Shown here: in pieces, positions 1-7,144 of the stretch
Layout of the letters: each line of letters opens with the position of its first letter
Position numbering within the stretch: position 1 is the stretch's first letter
DNA from: Candidatus Omnitrophota bacterium
GTDB lineage: Bacteria > Omnitrophota > Gorgyraeia > 2-01-FULL-45-10
Direction: 5' to 3'
DNA length: 22,992 nt
Assembly: GCA_028716065.1 (NCBI GenBank)
Contig: JAQUQN010000010.1
Coordinates: forward strand, 1-22,992
Position numbers and translations under genes: made by a program
The notes under the pieces: model-generated
Seen by the model: only the letters and a program-made list of their open reading frames with translations
Databases searched by the model: none
What the model was told of the DNA's origin: nothing

Positions 1-597
1 CCAGGCGAGGATCGTCGGGTCGTCCTTGTATTTGATCCCGGTTATCGTGTTCTCCCTGTTCAAGAGCGCGCTGATGTGGTCCTTGAAATAACGTTTACAG
101 TTTTCGTCGGTAAAGAATTCGTCGTGTTCTTTCTTCTTGGCGGTCGAGCTCCAGTCCACGTACTGTTTCGCGCCCCCGTAATGATGCCAGTTGTTTCCGA
201 AGGTCAGTATAAGATATATCCCGTTCTCTTTCGCCTTCGCTATGACCCGGTCCAAGCCCGCGAACGTGCCCTCTTTATAAGAGCCGGGGGCCGTCTGCAG
301 GACGTTCCACTGCCGCTTGCCGTCGTTGAAGGCCCATGCGCGGATCACCTTCACGCCCATCGCCTTGGCGTCGGCAAATACCTCATCGATATACTTCCTC
401 ATCTCCGGCGCGGCCGAATAGACCATCATGTAATATGTGTTGGCTCCGACATACCTGAAGGGCTTTCCGTGCAGCATGAGCCGCGGCCCTTCCCTGTAAA
501 TGAAATCTCCATGGCCGGCTTCAGGAGCCGCCCAACCGTTCACTGACGCCAAAAAGACCACGCCCAATATGGCGCGAACCACAACCTTCATCTTCAT
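1..597 (-). CDS. Secreted GH5-type endo-beta-1,4-mannanase, N-terminal part (runs off the window edge)
   Basis: The minus-strand frame opens at ATG 597 behind an AAAGAAAGGGG ribosome-binding stretch and stays open for 199 codons to the window edge. A signal peptide covers about residues 1-24 (positive start, hydrophobic core, cleavage near GWAA). The mature part carries family GH5 (subfamily 7-like) landmarks: FRYVGANTYYMM near residues 43-54, the beta-strand motif GVKVIRAWAFNDG near 77-89, and DDPTILAW at the very edge. In GH5 mannanases this last strand is followed by the NEP motif with the acid/base glutamate, so both catalytic glutamates lie outside the window. The expected role is cleavage of mannan or glucomannan outside the cytoplasm. 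It starts 21 bp after the TPR gene stop, so the two are probably co-transcribed. The family call is firm; the exact substrate is inferred. Confidence 0.85.
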   Translation of the reverse strand, partial: MKMKVVVRAILGVVFLASVNGWAAPEAGHGDFIYREGPRLMLHGKPFRYVGANTYYMMVYSAAPEMRKYIDEVFADAKAMGVKVIRAWAFNDGKRQWNVLQTAPGSYKEGTFAGLDRVIAKAKENGIYLILTFGNNWHHYGGAKQYVDWSSTAKKKEHDEFFTDENCKRYFKDHISALLNRENTITGIKYKDDPTILAW

Positions 598-618
598 ACA
601 TGCCCCTTTCTTTGTTTT

Positions 619-2868
619 TTAAATGGAAGAGCTCTTGATCTGGGCCTCCAGCTGCGAGGCGAGATCGTCCTTGCCAAGTTCACGCAGCCTGGATGCCTGC
701 TTTAACGCGCCCTTCCTGTCGCTCTTGTTTATATCGGCCAATCCTAAAAACAGGTATGCCTCTATTATATTCGGATTCAGTTCTATCGCCTTCTTCAAAT
801 AACTGGACGCCCTGCCCCAATTCTTCGTGTAGGTATATATGATACCCAGATAATAGTAGGCACTGGCGTCTTTCGGGTCCAGGCGTATCGCCTTTTCAAA
901 ATAAGTGATCGCCCTTCCAGGGTCCTTCTCCTTATATAACGCCGCAAGGTTAAAATAGACGTGAGCGTTGTTCGGGTCCAGTTCACGCGCCTTGTCATAA
1001 TACCTGACGGCATTATCGTAGTCGCCCCTTTCATCGTATATAAGGCCGAGGTTGAAATAGGCCAGGACATTTTTGGGATCATCCGCTATCGCCTTGCGTA
1101 AGTAGTCCGTAGCCTTGCGGTAATCCCTCCGCCTGGCGTAGGCCAGGCCCAGGTTATTGTATATATCGGGGTAATTGGGGTTCAGGCTCAAGGCCTTTTT
1201 GAAATAATCTATCGCCCTGGCGTAATTCTTCTTACGGCTGAAGACGATACCCATGTTATTATACGCGTCCGCCCTTTCGGGGTCTATCGCTATGGCCTTG
1301 TCGAAATACTCTATCGCCCTGTCGAAACTACCCATCTTACTGTAGACTAGCCCCGCATTGTTGTAGGCGTTCGGTTTCGACGGGTCCAGAGCAATGGATT
1401 TTTTATAACAGTATATGGCCTTATCCCTGGATTCTATCTTATCATAGACCAGGCCCAGGTCGTTAAAGGCACCTGGATCGCGGGAGAACAATTTAACATA
1501 CTTTTCATAATAAGCGGCCGCCTTATAATAATCTCCCAATCTATCGTATGTCGCGCCCAGGACCTTGTAGATATCCGGATGATCCGGCTCCAGTTCCGAT
1601 ACCTTTTCATAATACTTCACCGCCCTGGCAACATCGCCTTTGTTATCGTAAGTGAGAGCTATGTTATTGAAGATATCGGCCCTTTCGGGCGCGATCTTGG
1701 CGGCCTTATAAAAATATTCCAGCGCCTTATCGTAGTCCCCCTTCCTGGCACAGATCCTGCCAAGATTATTGTAGGCATCCGGGTCGTCCGGATTTATCTC
1801 GAGGGCCTTGGCGCAGCACTCTTCCGCCTGACCGTAATCCTCCATCCTATAATAGACCAGGCCCAGGTTGTCATATATGCTTTCGTCTTTAGGATTCAGT
1901 TTCAGGGCCTTGTTGTACGCTTCTATCGCCTTCTGATACTTTTCGAGCCTATCGTATATAAGGCCCAGGTTATTGTAGGCATCCACCCTATCTGGGTCTA
2001 TCTGGATGGCTGCCTCATAACATTCCATGGCCTTTTCATAATCGCCCTTATCATCATATACGACGGCAAGATTGTAATATCCGGAGGCGTTACCCGGCGC
2101 CAGGGCAATATACTTCAGAAAATATTCCTCGCTCTTTTCGTAATCGCCTTTCTTGGCCAGGGCAAGGGCGAGGCTATTGTAGGCGTCCAGGTCTCTGGGG
2201 TCGAGCCTGATGGCTGTGGTGAAATTTGCTACGGCCTTATCGTAATCTCCGGCGGAGTCGTAGGCCATTCCGAGGTTGTAGTAGCCAACTCCCCCGGCCG
2301 GCTCAAGGTACGTGACCCGCTGGAAACACTTTATCGCGCTATCGTACATCTTCTTCTGGACATATATGAAACCGAGTATATTGTAGACCGAGGGAGAGTC
2401 CTCATTATAGCGCAGCGACTTTTGAAAATATTCTATCGACTGGTCCATATCCCCTTTTTTGAAAAAGGCCAACCCGAGGTTATGATAACCGACGTTGCTC
2501 GTCGGGCTTATCTGGATCGCCTTCTTGAAATATTCGATCGACCGGTCCGGCTCAGACTTCTCCAGGTAAACCAGGCCCATGTTATTGTAGGCATCCGGGT
2601 CATTGGGATCGAGCTTTATGGCCTCTGTGAAGGACTGCGCCGCATTGTCATAATTTCCCATCTGGAGGTAGGCGACGCCCATCTTATTATAGACGTCTTT
2701 CTGGGAAGAGTCGTATTCAAGGTACTTTTCGAATTTCTTTATCGCTTCGTCATATACACCCTGGTTAAAGTACATGTCCGCCTGCATGAGATAGTCTTCC
2801 GCCGTGTCCGCGCGTATCACGCCGGCCAGGAGCGACAGGAAGATAAAAATAAAAGGCAGTCTTCTCAT
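619..2868 (-). CDS. Secreted or periplasmic protein made of 21 tandem TPR repeats
   Basis: The 749-residue product starts with a signal peptide (MRRLPFIFIFLSLLAGVIRA), then consists almost wholly of 21 consecutive 34-residue tetratricopeptide repeats. Nearly all have the pattern D-A-Y-N-N-L-G-L-x-Y near the start and A-I-x-Y-[FY]-x-K-A-[IL]-x-L-[DN]-P at the end. Only repeat 19 is shorter, by about one residue, and a short tail of about 14 residues follows. No enzymatic domain is visible. TPR arrays are protein-binding scaffolds, so an extracytoplasmic assembly or scaffold role is inferred. A GTG 45 bases upstream would add 15 residues before the signal peptide; ATG 2868 is preferred because it puts the signal peptide at the N-terminus. 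A good sigma-70-like promoter lies just upstream, and the mannanase gene follows after 21 bp. Confidence 0.88.
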   Translation of the reverse strand: MRRLPFIFIFLSLLAGVIRADTAEDYLMQADMYFNQGVYDEAIKKFEKYLEYDSSQKDVYNKMGVAYLQMGNYDNAAQSFTEAIKLDPNDPDAYNNMGLVYLEKSEPDRSIEYFKKAIQISPTSNVGYHNLGLAFFKKGDMDQSIEYFQKSLRYNEDSPSVYNILGFIYVQKKMYDSAIKCFQRVTYLEPAGGVGYYNLGMAYDSAGDYDKAVANFTTAIRLDPRDLDAYNSLALALAKKGDYEKSEEYFLKYIALAPGNASGYYNLAVVYDDKGDYEKAMECYEAAIQIDPDRVDAYNNLGLIYDRLEKYQKAIEAYNKALKLNPKDESIYDNLGLVYYRMEDYGQAEECCAKALEINPDDPDAYNNLGRICARKGDYDKALEYFYKAAKIAPERADIFNNIALTYDNKGDVARAVKYYEKVSELEPDHPDIYKVLGATYDRLGDYYKAAAYYEKYVKLFSRDPGAFNDLGLVYDKIESRDKAIYCYKKSIALDPSKPNAYNNAGLVYSKMGSFDRAIEYFDKAIAIDPERADAYNNMGIVFSRKKNYARAIDYFKKALSLNPNYPDIYNNLGLAYARRRDYRKATDYLRKAIADDPKNVLAYFNLGLIYDERGDYDNAVRYYDKARELDPNNAHVYFNLAALYKEKDPGRAITYFEKAIRLDPKDASAYYYLGIIYTYTKNWGRASSYLKKAIELNPNIIEAYLFLGLADINKSDRKGALKQASRLRELGKDDLASQLEAQIKSSSI

Positions 2869-2946
2869 CGAGAAAACCGCCTTGAATGGACTATTCTGAT
2901 ACCCGCACAGCACGCTTTAAGCCCCTCCCCCCTTCACACGGATACC

Positions 2947-2975
2947 ATAATATTACGTCCTGCGTACTATGTCAA
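2947..2975 (-). promoter_or_regulatory. Sigma-70-like promoter for the TPR-GH5 genes
   Basis: On the minus strand a perfect -35 hexamer TTGACA (2975-2970) is followed by a 17-bp spacer and a -10 hexamer TATTAT (2952-2947). This is 121 bp downstream-gap sequence between the GH113 stop and the TPR start, giving a predicted leader of about 70 nt. It means the TPR and mannanase genes can be transcribed independently of the riboswitch upstream of the GH113 gene. Prediction is from sequence only. Confidence 0.7.
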
Positions 2976-2989
2976 CCTTAAACATGCTC

Positions 2990-4210
2990 TTATCTATAAC
3001 CCTCCCGGCCAAAAGTTCTTTTCTGGCCTGCCATTTCGCCGGTGGACGATATGTTCCTGGACCCGTCCTTCGCCTTCCGGCTCATCATCTCCGATTCCAG
3101 CTCCAGCCGCGCGTTCAGCTCTCTGTCTGTCTTATCCAGCGCCGCTATCATCGTCGGCGTACGGCTGTACCACATCTTTACATAATTGAGGGCCGGTTTA
3201 TTCTGCGGAGTGAATGAACGGTTGTTCTCGCCGCCCGAACCTGGATATGTATTCCAGTTCCACCAGTAGATCCCGTAAAACCACGGCTTGCCCCAGAAGG
3301 TCTCGAAGAGGGCCCTGTAACAGTCGGCCTGAACCCTGAGGTTGGGCTTCCCGCCCATCGGCTCATCCCACGGCTTCATGGCGGCGTGGTCGGCGCTCGC
3401 GTAACCGCATTCGGTAAAGAGGATGGGCTTGCCTATTCCGGCCTGCCATGCCTCGATCTCTTTATACCACTTCTGCCATCCCGCCTTTATCTCTTCATAG
3501 GTCGGATCCGGCTTGTCGGCTAAGGGGAAATACGCGTCTATGCCGACATAATCGAGGTCGTCCCAGAATCCGACATCCCGATACTCATCCCAGTTAGCCG
3601 CGTAAGTTAGCTGGCCCGAGAACCTCTTTCTCACGGCCGGGATTATGCGGCCTTTCCAGAGGTCCTTCCTGGTGGCGGTGAAGGCCAGTTCTGTCCCTAT
3701 ACAGAAGAACTCCACCTTCTCCTCTTCGGCCATCCTGGCGTAATGGACTATGAAATTCTCATAAGCCTTGAACCATTTCTGCCATTCATCATCTGCCTGA
3801 AATCCTATGTCCGAACGCGTAACGCCGTCCTGGTGTATCAGGTCGACGTGCGGTTTCAGCATGACCGATATGCCGAGCTTATGCGCCTTCCTTATGGCAT
3901 GCCTGATACTGGCGTCAGATGGCGAGCGGTCGGTAGCCTTGATCTGGAACGAATTATACTCGTCCTGATACCAGGTCACCACTATCGCCACGCTGCCGAT
4001 ATTGGCCTCTGCCATATTCTTGATAGATTGGTCAGACGTAGGGGTCGCGAAAGTCTCCTTAGACCACGTGACATAACACACCCCTTTCTGGAATAGAGGG
4101 TATTCTAGGCCGATACCGGTTATGCCGCCGGCTGGCTCCAGGCAGGAGGTACAGATAAGGAGAAATATCACTACGCCGGATATTATCTTTTTAAAATTAT
4201 AAGCTCTCAT
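2990..4210 (-). CDS. GH113-type glycoside hydrolase (beta-mannanase-like TIM barrel), exported
   Basis: The 406-residue product begins with a membrane-export signal (residues 8-25, hydrophobic, two cysteines at 20 and 23; the lipobox match is poor, so lipoprotein status is unclear). The rest resembles glycoside hydrolase family 113: GVCYVTWSKETF near the start, VMLKPHVD (116-123), FFCIGTEL with Glu174 as likely acid/base, YVGIDAYFPL (221-230), PILFTECGY with Glu267 as likely nucleophile, and YGIYWWNWNTYPG near the end of the barrel. Known members cleave beta-1,4-mannan or gluco-mannan. ATG 4210 is chosen because GGAGGAG ends six bases before it; a GTG at 4225 would lie on that ribosome-binding site. 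A c-di-GMP riboswitch with terminator lies in its leader. The C-terminal 40 residues are polar and not part of the barrel. Confidence 0.82.
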   Translation of the reverse strand: MRAYNFKKIISGVVIFLLICTSCLEPAGGITGIGLEYPLFQKGVCYVTWSKETFATPTSDQSIKNMAEANIGSVAIVVTWYQDEYNSFQIKATDRSPSDASIRHAIRKAHKLGISVMLKPHVDLIHQDGVTRSDIGFQADDEWQKWFKAYENFIVHYARMAEEEKVEFFCIGTELAFTATRKDLWKGRIIPAVRKRFSGQLTYAANWDEYRDVGFWDDLDYVGIDAYFPLADKPDPTYEEIKAGWQKWYKEIEAWQAGIGKPILFTECGYASADHAAMKPWDEPMGGKPNLRVQADCYRALFETFWGKPWFYGIYWWNWNTYPGSGGENNRSFTPQNKPALNYVKMWYSRTPTMIAALDKTDRELNARLELESEMMSRKAKDGSRNISSTGEMAGQKRTFGREGYR

Positions 4211-4261
4211 TTTTCGCTCCTCCACTATGGTCTAGGCAAACACCCCGAAAGAAAAGGAGCG

Positions 4262-4286
4262 AAAAAAATGCCGGACAATGCCGGCA
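4262..4286 (-). terminator. Intrinsic terminator serving as riboswitch expression platform
   Basis: Reading the minus strand, TGCCGG (4286-4281) and CCGGCA (4274-4269) form a perfect 6-bp GC-rich stem with a 6-nt loop, followed at once by seven T (4268-4262). It lies between the c-di-GMP aptamer and the ribosome-binding site of the GH113 gene, so it is best read as the transcription-attenuation half of the riboswitch rather than as the end of another gene. Whether ligand binding favours or prevents its formation cannot be settled by eye. Confidence 0.8.
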
Positions 4287-4294
4287 AAGCTTTC

Positions 4295-4395
4295 GTTCAG
4301 TTCGGTAACTCAGCCGCCTTACCCCTATCTTCAGGGGCTTAGGCCCGTCAGCTTTGCGTCCCACTCTTTCGAATGGTTTGCCTTTATCGCTTGAA
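4295..4395 (-). promoter_or_regulatory. Cyclic di-GMP class I riboswitch aptamer (GEMM-I)
   Basis: The minus strand carries the hallmark core: GGCAAACC at about 4382-4375, a stem CCATTC/GAGTGG capped by a GAAA tetraloop, then GGGACGCAAAGC, as in the well-studied Vibrio cholerae Vc2 aptamer. A second stem follows, with GGGCCTAAG opening and GGGGTAAGG closing it, which matches the tetraloop-receptor helix, and then GAGTTACCGAA, which matches the conserved 3' part (GGTTACCGA in Vc2). The element senses the second messenger c-di-GMP, which controls the switch between motile and surface-attached life. It lies 85 nt upstream of the GH113 start with an intrinsic terminator between them. The edges of the outer P1 helix are approximate. 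Confidence 0.95.
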
Positions 4396-4436
4396 ACACT
4401 TCCTGTATTTAAAGAACCAACTTGTATCTATTATGA

Positions 4437-4465
4437 AGTATACCCGACAAAGAAGAGCAAGGCAA
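4437..4465 (-). promoter_or_regulatory. Sigma-70-like promoter upstream of the c-di-GMP riboswitch
   Basis: The minus strand has TTGCCT (4465-4460), a 17-bp spacer and TATACT (4442-4437), which would start the transcript near 4430, about 35 nt before the riboswitch aptamer. It lies between the recJ stop codon at 4492 and the aptamer, as expected for a separately controlled unit. The -35 match is 4 of 6, the -10 match 5 of 6. Confidence 0.55.
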
Positions 4466-4491
4466 GACTAATAAGCTAACTTTTTTATACC

Positions 4492-6177
4492 TTACATCTT
4501 TATATCTTTAAGCTCAAGCTGAATGGACGAAAGCCCCTGCCAACTGTTCATTGATGGGGTATAGACCAGGTCTATTCCGGAGCCCGGTTCGGGTATTTCG
4601 AGCCCTTGCCTTCCGAAACTTACCGCCTCGCACGTTATATTATCATCCGTAACCCACATCTTGAAGCCACCCCTCCCTATCTGGCGGGGCCTGTCTTTGA
4701 TCTTTAGGTTCCGGGATACCAGGATGGGCCGCGGATTTTCCGTGCCGAACGGCGAAAGGTTCTCTATCTCCGTTATAATGTTCTCCTTCAGTAAGTTCAG
4801 GGGAATGTCCATGTCGATATCGATCTTTGGGCTGAATATCTCTTCCTTGGCCTCCCTGGCGGCTTCATGATTTATCTTATCCCTGAATCTGTCTATCATG
4901 TCTTTCTCTATGGTTATGCCGCAGGCCGCCTCGTGTCCGCCAAAACCTATGAGGAGTTCCCTGCATTTTACGAGATACTCCAGGAGGTGGAATTTTTCTA
5001 TGCTGCGGCCCGACCCCTTGCCCATCTTCCCATCCAGAGATATCAATATCGCCGGACGGTAATACTTTTCTGCCAACCGCGAAGCTATGATCCCGATGAC
5101 TCCCGGATGCCAGTTCTCTCCGGCAAGGACTATCACGCGATGGTGCCTGAAGTTCACCTCTTTCTCTACCTTCGCCAGCGCCTCGTCAAGTATCCTCGCC
5201 TCTATCTTCTGCCTGTTCCTGTTCTCGGTATTGAGCGTCGTCGCCAGGCCGGAGGCATGCTCATAATTGTTGGCCAGGAGCAGTTCGACCGCCTTCTGGG
5301 GAGAACCCACCCTTCCCATGGCGTTTATACGGGGGCCGAGGATGAATCCTATGTGCCAGCTCGTAACCTCTTTACCATTCAGGCCCGAGGCGTCTATGAG
5401 GGCGTTCAATCCCACCCTGCTTCTATAATTCAATTCCGAAATACCATACCTGGTAAGGACCCTATTTTCGCCTATCAACGGGACGACATCGGCCACGGTA
5501 CCGAGGCTCACGAGGTCCAGAAAGTCCTCCGCGAAGAACGGTGTATTTTCGTAAAGGGCCTTTACCAGCTTATAAGCCAGGCCTACGCCGGCGAGGTGCT
5601 TGAAAGGGTACTTGCAGGACCTCTGCAGCGGGTTTATCACGGCATATGCGGAAGGCAGGCGGTCCTCGACTATACCATGGTGGTCGGTCACTATAGTTTC
5701 TATTTTTAAAGACGCGGCATATTCCACTTCTTTAAAAGAACCTATGCCGCAATCTACGGTAACTATCAGCGATACTCCGTTTTCATGCGCCCTTTTTATG
5801 GCTTCCATGTTAAGCCCATAACCTTCTTCGATCCTGTTCGGGATATATGCCTCAACTATGGCACCCAGGTTCTTAAGCGTGAAATAGACCACCACCACTC
5901 CCGTGATACCGTCCACGTCATAATCACCGTAGACGAGTATCTTCTCCTTGCTGGAAATGGCCTTCTTGATGCGCGAAACCGCTTTATCCATATCCCTCAA
6001 GATAAATGGGTCGTGGCAGGACGAAAGCGAACACTTGAGGAACTCGTTTGCCTCTTTAGCTGTTTCTATGCCGCGATTGAGGAGTAACTGCGCCGTCACC
6101 TTGGATATATTCAGATTCCTTGCCAGGTTATCCTGGCCTGCCGGATTCGGGTCCTTGATTCGCCATATCTTGCGCAA
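4492..6177 (-). CDS. recJ: Single-stranded-DNA-specific 5'-3' exonuclease RecJ
   Basis: The 561-residue product has the full set of DHH-family phosphoesterase motifs: VYGDYDVDGITG (residues 82-93), VTVDCGIG (139-146), VTDHHG (163-168) and SLGTVADVVPL (224-234), then the DHHA1 domain with NWHPGVIGIIASRL and the glycine-rich GFGGHEAACG. A C-terminal OB-like part follows. These aspartates and histidines bind the two catalytic metals. RecJ degrades 5' ends of single strands in recombination and mismatch or base-excision repair. The start is read as TTG 6177 because AAGGAGG ends six bases before it and IWRIKDPN then sits at the usual RecJ N-terminus; a GTG at 6204 would run through the ribosome-binding site. 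It follows the cation transporter gene by 69 bp. Confidence 0.93.
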   Translation of the reverse strand: MRKIWRIKDPNPAGQDNLARNLNISKVTAQLLLNRGIETAKEANEFLKCSLSSCHDPFILRDMDKAVSRIKKAISSKEKILVYGDYDVDGITGVVVVYFTLKNLGAIVEAYIPNRIEEGYGLNMEAIKRAHENGVSLIVTVDCGIGSFKEVEYAASLKIETIVTDHHGIVEDRLPSAYAVINPLQRSCKYPFKHLAGVGLAYKLVKALYENTPFFAEDFLDLVSLGTVADVVPLIGENRVLTRYGISELNYRSRVGLNALIDASGLNGKEVTSWHIGFILGPRINAMGRVGSPQKAVELLLANNYEHASGLATTLNTENRNRQKIEARILDEALAKVEKEVNFRHHRVIVLAGENWHPGVIGIIASRLAEKYYRPAILISLDGKMGKGSGRSIEKFHLLEYLVKCRELLIGFGGHEAACGITIEKDMIDRFRDKINHEAAREAKEEIFSPKIDIDMDIPLNLLKENIITEIENLSPFGTENPRPILVSRNLKIKDRPRQIGRGGFKMWVTDDNITCEAVSFGRQGLEIPEPGSGIDLVYTPSMNSWQGLSSIQLELKDIKM

Positions 6178-6183
6178 TTTTAA

Positions 6184-6190
6184 CCTCCTT
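6184..6190 (-). promoter_or_regulatory. Ribosome-binding site that fixes a TTG start for recJ
   Basis: AAGGAGG on the minus strand, followed by six bases (TTAAAA) and TTG at 6177. It is a full Shine-Dalgarno match at ideal distance, and it falls inside the longer GTG-started reading frame, which argues against that longer start. Confidence 0.75.
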
Positions 6191-6246
6191 CTTTCGTCTC
6201 CCACGCCAGGGCTTCTGAATGCCTAAAGGGGCGCTTCAGCAACATG

Positions 6247-7125
6247 TCATTTGAACGGCTCGACATGAATGAAGACTTCCTTGGCCGTATCTATCCTATT
6301 CAGGATATCGTTCCTTACCTGATCGGTTATGATATGGCCCTTCTCGACCGAAATATTTTTATCCACGCCGATGGTCATGTCTATCATGAGGTCGAGCCCC
6401 ATCTTGCGTACCTTTATGTCATTTATGGACCTTACATCCTTATTCATCAATGTTATCTTTTTTATCCCCTCTATGACGGACTTTGACGGCGCAGCGTCCA
6501 TCAACTCATCGTACGCCCGGTGAAATCCCTTGGCGCCCGTCCTTATTATGAGCCCCGATAGGAGAAGCGCCGCTACCGGATCCAGCAGCGCCAGATTACT
6601 GCTTAAACGCGCGCCGGCTATGCCGATGAGCGCTATGAGGGATGACAACACATCCGTGGCTATGTTCCATGAATAGACGGCCATGCTCGTACTGGATATT
6701 TTCTTCGCTAAAAGGCTGGTGTATCGGAAAAGCCCGAGCTTGACGATGATGGAGACGATTGCGGCGATGAGGGCTATAAGGCCGGGTCTATAGAAGTTAT
6801 GGAAAAACAACGCGTGGGCCGCATTGTACGCAACCTTGACGCCTATGCCAATCAGGACTATGGCGAGTAACTTCGCTATTATCGATTCGGCCTTGCCGTG
6901 GCCGTACGGGTGTTCGGGATCGGGCGGTTGTTTCGCTATCCTGAACCCCACTATCATGCCGGTGCTCGTGGCGACATCTCCCAGCGTATCCATGGCATCC
7001 GCTATCATGGCCTGCGAATGGCCAACTACACCGGCGAATATTTTGAACAGGAAGAGGAGCCCGTTCACCAGAACACTGACGCGGGAGCCTTTCTCCCCTG
7101 CCTCGTAACCCTTGTTATTCCCCAT
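6247..7125 (-). CDS. Cation diffusion facilitator (CDF) family metal exporter
   Basis: The 292-residue product has the CDF plan: about six membrane helices in residues 15-195, the loop motif DPEHPYGHGKAES (69-81) and a soluble ferredoxin-like C-terminal domain (about 205-292) ending in VFIHVEP. CDF proteins export divalent metals in exchange for protons. The metal-binding helices read D46xxxD50 (TM2) and N154xxxD158 (TM5). In zinc-type members such as YiiP, the position of Asn154 is histidine, so the site here is D-D-N-D. The metal is therefore uncertain; manganese, iron or cobalt are as likely as zinc. ATG 7125 has a GGAG ahead of it. The gene begins 19 bp after secDF and precedes recJ. Confidence 0.9.
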   Translation of the reverse strand: MGNNKGYEAGEKGSRVSVLVNGLLFLFKIFAGVVGHSQAMIADAMDTLGDVATSTGMIVGFRIAKQPPDPEHPYGHGKAESIIAKLLAIVLIGIGVKVAYNAAHALFFHNFYRPGLIALIAAIVSIIVKLGLFRYTSLLAKKISSTSMAVYSWNIATDVLSSLIALIGIAGARLSSNLALLDPVAALLLSGLIIRTGAKGFHRAYDELMDAAPSKSVIEGIKKITLMNKDVRSINDIKVRKMGLDLMIDMTIGVDKNISVEKGHIITDQVRNDILNRIDTAKEVFIHVEPFK

Positions 7126-7144
7126 TATCTCCGTTGTTGTAATA

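Noticed and set aside
1579..3189. A 536-codon open frame on the plus strand, antisense to the TPR gene
   Set aside because: It mirrors the repeated TPR codons, which seldom produce stops on the other strand; it has no ribosome-binding site, no recognisable domain, and the sense strand encodes a clear 21-repeat protein.
4867..5709. A 280-codon plus-strand frame inside recJ
   Set aside because: The opposite strand holds all the RecJ motifs; the plus-strand product has no family features and no upstream initiation signals.
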